Under the pieces are notes generated by a model, which saw nothing but the letters and a program-made list of their open reading frames with translations, made no database searches and was not told the origin of the DNA. A stretch of DNA of 41,678 nt from Pelomonas sp039929605 (GTDB lineage: Bacteria; Pseudomonadota; Gammaproteobacteria; Burkholderiales; Burkholderiaceae_C), in the NCBI RefSeq assembly GCF_039929605.1, contig NZ_JBDSQX010000013.1, forward strand, positions 1-41,678, given 5' to 3'. A program made the translations under genes and the position numbers. The first letter of the stretch is position 1; the number at the start of each line of letters is the position of its first letter. Below are positions 31,601 to 40,600 of the stretch, one piece after another.

Positions 31601-34600
31601 TTGAGGGCGACGGCACCGTTGCTGGTGAGCGCGCCGGCGCCGAGGTTGGCGTCGACGACGGCGCCGCCGTTCAGCGCGTAGCTGGCGGCGGCAAGCGTGT
31701 CGGCGGCGCCAGTCTTGCCGAGGGTGCCGGCTGCGGTCAGCGTGCCGACCGTGTCGTTGCCATTGAGCTTGAGCGCGGCGTCGCTGGCGATGGCCACAGC
31801 AGCCGTGTCGGCCAGGCGCTCGGCGGCGCCGAGGGTGAGCGTGCCGGTGGCGACGTTGACGGTGGCGGACGCAGCCGTGCCGTTGAGGGCGACGGCGCCG
31901 TTGCTGGTGAGCGTGCCGGTGCCGAGGTTGGCGTCGACGACGGCGCCGCTGTTCAGTGCGTAGCTGGCGGCGGCGAGCGTGTCGGCGGCGCCGGTCTTGG
32001 CGAGGGTGCCGGCGGTGCTCAACGTGCCGACCGTCTCGTTGCCGTTGAGTTGCAGCGCGGCGCCGCTGGCGATGGTCAGCGCGGCGGTGTCGGCCAGGCG
32101 CTCGGCCGAGCCCAGCGTCAGCGTGCCGGCAGCGACGTTGACGGTCGCGGCCGCTGCCGTGCCGTTGAGCGCGGCGTTGCCATCGTTGGTGAGGGTGCCG
32201 GCGCCGAGGTTGGCGGTGATGGTGGCGCCGTTGTTCAGCGTGTAGGTGGTGGCGGAGAGCGTGTCGTTTGCGCCGGTCTTGGCCAGCGTGCCCGCGGCGG
32301 TCAGCGTGCCGACGGTGTCGTTGCCGTTGAGCTGCAGCGTGGCGCCGTTGGCGATGGACAGGGCTGCGGTGTCGGCCAGGCGGTTGATCGAGCCGAGCGT
32401 GAGGGTGCCAGCGGCGACGTTGACGGTGGAGGCCGCCGCCGTGCCGTCGAGGGCGGCGTTGCCGTTGCTCGTCAGCGAGCCGGCGCCGAGGTTGGCGGCG
32501 ATGAGCGCGCCGTTGTCCAGCGTATAGGTCGCGGCGGAGAGCGTGTCGTCGGCACCGGTCTTGGCCAGCGTGCCGGCCGAGGTGAGGGCGCCAACCCTGT
32601 CGTTGCCGTTCAGCAGCAGCGTGGCGCCGTTGGCGATGCTCACGGCGGCGGTGTCGGCAAGGCGGTTGGTGCTGGCCAGGCTCAGGGTGCCAGTGGCGAC
32701 GTTGACCGTGTCGGCCGCTGCCGTGCCGTTGAGGGCGACGCTGCCGTTGCTGGTCAGCGCGCCGCTGCCGAGGTTGGCGTTGACGACCGAGCCGCCGTTG
32801 AGCGCGTAGGTGGTGGCCATGAGCGTGTCGTTGGCACCGGTCTTGGCCAGCGTGCCGGCCGAGGTGAGGCTACCGACGGTGTCGTTGCCATTCAGCAGCA
32901 GCGTGGCGCCGCTGGCGATGTCGACGGCGGTGGTGTCGGCCAGCAGGTCGGCCGAGCCCAGGCTGAGCGTACCGGTGGCGACATTGACGCTGGTGGGTGC
33001 CGCCGCGCCGTTGAGCGCGACGCTGCCGTTGCTGGTGACCGCGCCGCTGCCGAGGTTGGCGTTGATGAGCGCGCCGCTGTTCAGCACATAGTTCGTGGCG
33101 GTGAGCGTGTCGGCGGCGCCGGTCTTGTCGACGGTGCCGGCCACCGTGACCGTGGTGAGGGCTTGGTTGCCGTCGAGCTTGAGGAAGGCCCCGCTGTCGA
33201 CGAGGACGCTGCTGGTCGCGGCCAGGCGGTCGTTGCCATTGGTCAGCAGCAGCGTGCCCTGCTGCACCCGGAACAGGCCGCTGCTGGTGTTGGGGCCGCT
33301 GAGCGTGAAGGTGGTGCCTGCGCCTTCCTTGGTCAGCGTGGCCAGGCTGCTGCCGCTGATGATGCCGCTGAAGGTGGTGGGCAGCGTCGAGCCGGTCTGC
33401 AGCGCGTGGCTGCCCATGGCCAGCGTGCCCGCTCCGGCGAGGGAGCCGAACCGCTCGTGGCCGCCCAGTGCCAGGCTGGCGCCGCTGTTGATGACGACGT
33501 TGGGCAGGCCGGTGAACCGGTCTGCGGAGCCGAGCGTCAGCGAGCCGGTCTCGACGAGGAGATTGGCCGCGCCGGAAAGCCCGTTCAAGGTGCTGTTGTT
33601 GCGGCTGGTCAGCGTGCCGCCGCCCAGGTTGCTGTTGTAGACGGCGTTGTCCAGCACGTAGTCGGTGGCGGTCAAAACGCCCGTGCCATTGACCTGGGCG
33701 CCCGCGCCGAGGTTGACCGAGGTCGCGGCGTTGTCGGCGTTCAGCGTCAGCGTGCCGCCCGCGCCGACCGTGATGGCCGGGCTGCCGACCAGGCGGTCCG
33801 CAGGCGCGCCAAGGATCAGCGTGGCGCCGGCTGCGACGGCCAAGTCGTTGGCGGCCGTCGTGCCATTGAGCTGGCTGGTGCCTGTTGCCGACAGCTTGCC
33901 GGGGCCGAGGTTGGCATTGGCCTGCGTGACGCCGCCATTGAGCGCATAGCCGGTGGTGGCGGTGGCGGTCAGCGTGGCGCTGGTCGTGGCCTCCAGCTGC
34001 CCCGCCAGGTTGAGCTGGGTGATGAAGTCGTCACCGCCTAGCTTGAGGAAGCCGGGTGCGCTGACATTGACGGTCGCGCCGTCGGCCAGGAGGTTGGGAA
34101 AGCCTAGCGTCAGGCGGCCAGTGGTCACGTTGACCGTGGTGGCAGCCGCCGGCGCATTCAGCGCGGTGGCGACGCCGTCGCTCGTCAGCGTGCCGGTGCC
34201 GAGGTTGGCGTTGACGACCGCGCCGTTGTGCAGCGCGTAGGTCGTGGCGGTGAGTGTCTGGCCTGCCGCCGCCGCATTCAGCGTGCCGGTCAGGGACAGG
34301 CTCTGCGCGGACTCGTTGCCGGCCAACGTCATGCTGGCGCCCGAGGCGATGGTGAGTGCAGCGCCGCCGGTCAGGTGCGCGGCGGCGCCGCTGAGGGTCA
34401 GCGCGCCGCCTGTGTTGACGTTGATGGCAGCGGCCGCGCTTTCGCCGGACAGCGTGGTGGCGCCGGTGACGGTGAGGGTGCCGGCACCGAGCTTGCCGCT
34501 AATGGTTGCGTTCTGCAGCGCGTAGTTGGCGGCCGTCACGGTGCCGCTGCCCATGATTTCGCCGCCATTGCTGACGGTCACGCTGCCGAAGTTGGCCGGC

Positions 34601-37600
34601 GCCGTGCTGGGATTGAACTTCGCGGTGGCGCCGTCCACGACCAGTGCTGGATTGCCGACGAAGGTGTTGGAGCCGACCTGGGCCAGTTGGCCGGCCAGCA
34701 CTTGAATGTTGGGGTTGGAGACGGTGCTGGCGAGTTCAACCGTCGTGGTGCCCGCGCCTGCCTTTACAAATGTGCCGGTACCGCTGACGTTGTTCGTGAA
34801 GAGCAGCGCGCTGCTGAGGTTGACGCGCAGCGTCGCGTTGTTGGTGATGGCGCCGATGCCCGCGCCTCCGGTGGCGCCGCCACCGCCGATGTCTAGCACG
34901 CCGGCCGAGATGGTGGTGCCGCCGCTGTAGATGTTGTTGTTGCTGGTCAGCGTGAGCGTATTGCTGCCCTGCTTGACCAGCCTGCCGGTGCCGATGATGG
35001 CGTTTGTCAGGGTCAGGTCACTGCTGCGGTTGATGGTCAGGGTGCCGCTGTTGGCGACGAAGCCCGTGCTCAACGTGCCGGTGGTGCCGCCGTTGCCGAC
35101 GGCCAGCGTCGCGCCGGGGGCAATGGTGATGGCGCCGCCGAAGGTGTTGGTGCCGGTCAGCGTGAGCGTGTTGGGGCCCAATTGAGACAGGCTGAGCGCG
35201 CCGCCGATGTCGATGCCGAACGTCAAGTCATCACTGCGGTTGAAGGCCAAGGCGCCCAGGCCACCTACGGCACCCGATCCCAGCGTGCCGCTCGTGCCGC
35301 CATTGCCCACGGTGATGTTGCCGGCGCTGATGGTGGTGGTGCCCGTGTAGCTGTTGTTGCCGGTGAGCGTGAGGTTGTTGTTGCCTTGCTTGTCTAGCGC
35401 GCCGGTACCGCCGATTGCATTGGCGATGGTGATGGCATCGCTGCGGTTGACGACGAGCGTGGCGTTGTTGGTGACCGCGCCGGAGCCAAGCGTGCCGCTG
35501 CTGCCGCCGTTGCCGACCTGCAGCGTGCCAGCGCTGATGGTGGTGGTGCCGGTGTAGGCGTTGTTGCCCGTCAGCGTGGCCGTGCCTGCCGCCTGCTTGA
35601 CGAGGTTGCCGGCGCCGCTGATGGCGGCGGCGACGGTCAGGGCATTGCTGCGGTTGAGGATCAGCGTGCCCGTGTTGGCGACAGCGCCGGCGCCCAACGT
35701 ACCCGTGGTGCCGCCATTGCCGATCTGCAGCGTGCCGATGATGTCGGTGGTGCCCGTGTAGCTGTTGCTGCCGGTGAGGGTGAGGGTCGTGGGGGTGAAC
35801 AGCTTCTTCAGCCCCCCGCTGCCGCTGATGTCGTTGGCCAGCGTCAGCGAATCGCTGCGGTTGATCCAAAGCGTGCCGTTGTTGGTGACGGCGCCGCTGC
35901 CCAGGCTGCCGGTCGTGCCGCCATTGCCGATGAACAACTCGCCAGCGAGCGTCGTGGTGCCGCCGTAGGTGTTGTTGCCGCTGAGGTAGACCTGGTTGCT
36001 GCCGAGCTTGACCAGCGCACCTGTGCCGCCGATGTCGTTCGACAGGATCAGCGAATTGTTTTTGTTGACGACGAGGGTGCCGTCGTTCACCACGGCCCCC
36101 GAGCCCAGGGTGCCGAAAGCCGTGCCGTCGCCCACGCTCAAGGTGCTGCCCACCGCGATGCTCGTGGTGCCGGTATAGCTGTGGGTGCCTGTGAGGCTGA
36201 GGGTGCCGCTGCCTTGCTGAACGAGGGCGCCGTTGCCGGTGCTGTTGATGGACAGAGTCAGCGGACTGCTGAGGTTGAACACCAGCGTGCCGTCGTTGTT
36301 GATCTGGCTGAGGCCCAGGGCGCCGGTGCTGCCGCCGTTGCCGACGTTGAGCGTCGAGCCGCTGGCGACAGTCGTGCTGCCGCTGTAGGTGTTGGCGCCG
36401 GTCAGCGTGAGCGCGCCCGAGCCGAGCTGGGCCAGGCTCAAGTCGCTGTCAATGGCGCCGCTGACGGTGAGCGCGTCGCTGCGGTTGAAGGCCAGCGTGC
36501 CGGTGCCGCTGACGGCGCCCGCGCCGAGCGACCCGGTTGTGCCGCCGTTGCCGACGCTGAGGGTGCCGCCGTTGACGGCCGTGGTGCCGCTGTAGGTGTT
36601 GGTGCCGGTCAGCGAGGTGGTGCCCGCCGCCTGCTTCACAAGGTTGCCGCTGCCAGCGATGACCGCGGCGACGGTCAGCGCATTGCTGCGGTCGAGGACG
36701 AGCGTGCCGTCGTTGGTGATGGTGCCCGCGCCCAGCGTGCCGGTGGTGCCGCCGTTGCCGACGTTGAGCGTGCCTCCCGCCGCGATGGCCGTGGTGCCGC
36801 CGTAAGTATTGGCACCGGTCAGCGTCAGCGTGTTGCTGCCCTGCTTGTCCAGCGCACCGGTGCCGCCGATGGCATTGGCGAGCGTGATGGCGTTGCTGCG
36901 GTTGATTGCGAGCGTGCCGTTGTTCGTGATCGCACCCGCGCCCAGCGTGCCGGTGGTGCCGCCGTTGCCGACATTGAGGGTGCCGCCTGCCGCGATGGTC
37001 GTGGTGCCGCCGTAGGTGTTGGTGCCGGTCAGCGTCAGCGTGTTGATGCCCTGCTTGTCCAGCACACCGGTGCCGCCGATGGCGTTGCCAATCGTGATGG
37101 CATCACTGCGGTTGATGACCAAGGTGCCGTTGTTGGTGACGGCGCCTGCGCCCAGCGTGCCGGTGGTGCTGCCATTGCCCACGGCCAGCGTGGCGCCGGA
37201 GGCGATGGTGGTCGTGCCGCTGTAGGTATTGGCGCCGACCAGCGTGAGGGTGCTGGGGCCGACCTGGGCCAGGTTGAGGCCGCCGCCGAGCGCGGCACCG
37301 ACGGTGAGGTTGTCGCTGCGGTTGAACGCCAGCGTGCCCGTACCGCTGACGTTGCCCAGGCTCACGGAGCCGGTGGTGCCGCCATTGCCGAGCTGCAGTG
37401 TCCCGGCGTTGATGGTCGTGGTGCCGCTGTAGGTGTTGGTGCCGGTCAGCGTGGTGGTGCCCGCCGCCTGCTTGACGAGGTCACCGGTGCCGCCGATGGC
37501 AGCCGAGACGCTCAAGGCATTGCTGCGGTCGAGGATGAGCGTGCCGTCGTTGGTGATGGTGCCGGTGCCGAGGGCGCCGGTGGTGCTGCCGTTGCCGACG

Positions 37601-40600
37601 TTGAGCGTGCCGCCGGCGGCGATGGTGGTCGTGCCGCTGTAGGTGTTGCTGCCGGTCAGCGTGAGGGTGTTGACGCCCTGCTTGTCCAGCGCGCCGGTGC
37701 CGCCGATGGCGTTGGCAATCGTGATGGCATCGCTGCGGTTGACGGCCAGCGTGCCATCGTTGGTGACGGCGCCGGCGCCGAGCGTGCCGGTGGTGCCGCC
37801 ATTGCCCACGGCCAGCGTGGCGCCAGAGGCGATGGTGGTCGTGCCGCTGTAGGTGTTGGCGCCCGTCAGCGTGAGGGTGCTGCTGCCCAGATGCGCAAGG
37901 TTGAGGTTGCTGCCCAGGGCGGCGGCGACGGTCAGCGCATTGCTGCGGTTGAAGGCCAGCGTGCCGGTGCCGCTGACGGCGCCCGCGCCGAGCGACCCGG
38001 TTGTGCCGCCGTTGCCGACGCTGAGGGTGCCGCCGTTGATGGCCGTGGTGCCGCTGTAGGTGTTGGTGCCGGTCAGCGTGGTGGTGCCCGCCGCCTGCTT
38101 CACAAGGTTGCCGCCGCCGGCGATGGCCGCGGCGACGGTCAGCGCATTGCTGCGGTCGAGGACGAGCGTGCCGTCATTGGTGATGGTGCCCGAACCCAGC
38201 GTGCCCGTAGTGCCGCCGTTGCCGACGTTGACGCTGCCGCCCGCCGCGATGGCCGTGGTGCCGCCGTAGGTGTTGGTGCCGGTCAAGGTGAGGGCGTTGC
38301 TGCCCTGCTTGTCCAGCGCGCCCGCGCCACCGATGGCGTTGGCGAGCGTGATCGCGTCGCTGCGATTGATGGCGAGCGTGCCGTCGTTGGTGACGCCACC
38401 GGTGCCGAGCGTGCCGGTCGTGCCGCCATTGCCGATGCTGAGCGTGCCGCCCGCCGCGATGGTCGTGGTGCCGCTGTAGGTGTTGCCGCCGGTCAGCGTC
38501 AGCGTGTTGGTGCCTCGCTTGTCCAGCGCGCCAGTGCCGCCGATGGCGTTGGCGATAGTGATGGCATTGTTGCGGGCGATCACCAGCGTGCCGTCGTTGG
38601 TGACGGCGCCAGCGCCGAGCGTGCCGGCGGCGGCGGCGTCACCCACGGTCAGTGTGGCGCCGGAGGCGATGGTGGTTGTGCCGCTGTAGGTGTTGGCGAC
38701 GGCCAGCGTGAGGTTGCTGGGGCCGATCTGGGCAAGGTTGAGGCCACCGCCAAGCGCGGTGCTGATGGTGACGTCGTCGCTTCGGTTGAAAGCGAGCGTG
38801 CCGGTGCCGCTGACGTTGCTGAGGTCGATGGCGCCCGTGGTGCCGCCATTGCCGAGCTGCAGCGTGCCGGCGTTGATGACGGTGGTGCCAGCGTAGGTGT
38901 TATCGGCGGCCAGCGTGGCGGTGCCCGCTGCCTGCTTCACAAGGTTGCCGCTGCCAGCGATGACGGCGGCGACGGTCAGGGCGTTGCTGCGGTCGAGGAT
39001 GAGCGTGCCGTCGTTGGTGATGGTGCCGCTGCCGACGCTGCCGGTGGTGCCGCCGTTGCCGACGTTGACGCTGCCGCCCGCCGCGATGGCAGTGGTGCCG
39101 CTGTAGGTGTTGCTGCTGGTCAGCGTGAGAGTGTTGCTGCCCTGCTTGTCCAGCGCGCCGGTGCCGCCGATGGCGTTGGCAATGGTGATGGCATCGCTGC
39201 GGTTGATGGCGAGCGTGCCATCGTTGGTGACGGCCCCCGCGCCCAGCGTGCCGGCGGTGCCACCGCTGCCCACGGCCAGCGTGGCGCCAGCGGCGATGGT
39301 GGTGGTGCCGCTGTAGATATTGGCGGCGGTCAGTGTGAGGGTGCTGGGCCCGATCTGGGCGAGGTTGAGGCTGCTGCCGAGGACCGTGTTGACGGTGACG
39401 TTGTCGCTGCGGTTGAAGGCCAGCGTGCCTGAGCCGGTCACGTTGCTCAGGCTGATGTTGCCTGCGGTGCTGCCGTTGCCGATTTGCAGCGTGCCGGCGG
39501 TGATGGTGGTGCCGCCGCTGTAGTTGCTGCTGCCAGTTAGCGTGAGGGTGTTGCTGCCCTGCTTCTCGAGCGTGCCGCTGCCGCCGATGGCATTGGTGAT
39601 CGTGAGGGCGTTGCTGCGGTTGATGACCAGTGCGCCATTGTTGGTGACGGATCCGGCGCCGAGGCTGCCGGTGGTGCCGCCATTGCCGACGTTCAACGTG
39701 CCGTTGGTGATCGTGGTGCCACCCGTGTAGCTGTTGGCCCCGATCAGCGTCAGCGTGCCCGAGCCGTTCTTGGCCAGGGCGCTGGCCGATGACTCGCTGA
39801 TGGCACCGCTCAACGTCAGATTGCCTGCGCCGGAGGCGGTCAGGTTGTCGCCCAGGTTGATCGCACCCGCCACCGTGGAGGTTCCCGTCGTCGAAATCTG
39901 GACCGCAGCCGTGGTGGCCACGTCGCCGGTGACGCTGAGGGTGGCGCCGGTCAGGTTGGCGCCAATCGAGTGCACGCCCGAGCCGCCGTTGTTGGTCAGC
40001 GTGAGCACGCCCGTGCCAGCGCTGATGTTGGCGGTCGTGATGACGCGCCCGGTCGGCGAGTTCGTTGCGTTGGGATCGGTGCTGCCCGCCGACAAGGTCA
40101 AGCCGCCGGTGGTCAGCGCAGCGTTGACCGAGATGTTTCCCCCGGCTTCCAGGGTCAGCTTGTGGCTGGTCTCGTTGATGGCATTGCTGACGGTGATTGT
40201 TTGCTTCGCTTGGAGAAGAACGTCATTCGAACCCAGGAGAGCTTCCAGATTGCTAGCTCCCGACGACGCCCTGATCGTGACATCGCCGGCAAAGGAAAAG
40301 TTGTTAAAGCCGATAGTGTTTATGCCCGCAATCGCGCCGCCGTTGGCGATGATGATGTTGTCCGGGTCAAGCAGCAGCGTTCCGACGCGCCCTCGTGGTG
40401 CGCTGAGATCCGAGCTGCCATCGAAGGTCAGTCCATGGCGCCCCGACACCTCGGCCTGGCCGCCATTGCCGCCCTGCGAGCCCCCGCGCGCACTGAGGCC
40501 GCCCAGGAACAAGGTGTTCAGCTCCGACCACAGCACCACCTGCCCGCCATTGCCCGCCGCGCCCGCATCGGCATTCAGCCGCGCGCCGGGGCGCACGATG

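Larger units (their letters stand above)
34690..39699 (-). repeat. Array of 24 coding repeats of 68-70 codons (PATR type)
   Basis: In protein order the 24 units begin at 39699 and end at 34690. Each starts like TLxVGNGGTTGTLGAGAVTN and ends like NTYSGTTTIAAG. Three sequence classes can be told apart by the middle: A (INRSDAITIANAIGGTGALDK), B (DRSNALTVAAVIAGSGNLVK) and C (SGTGTLAFNRSD...LNLAQ). Units 2-15 run C-A-B-C-A-A-B-C-A-B-C-A-A-B; unit 1 is class A and units 16-24 are more diverged. The pattern is that of passenger-associated transport repeats forming a beta-helix. Confidence 0.93.

Noticed and set aside
30046..34041. 1331-codon open frame on the + strand
   Set aside because: It lies wholly opposite the 94-codon repeat array, its translation is a low-complexity V/G/A/R/Q mix with no domain, and the minus-strand frame gives a coherent secreted repeat protein with signal peptide and TPS domain.
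36181..39432. 1083-codon open frame on the + strand
   Set aside because: Opposite the 70-codon repeat array; its apparent periodicity is just the mirror of the real repeats, and no start signal or family match is seen.
34690..39699. Possible CRISPR or satellite array
   Set aside because: The repeat period is 204-210 bases, always a multiple of three, and the units code continuously for PATR-type protein repeats; there are no short repeats with unique spacers.
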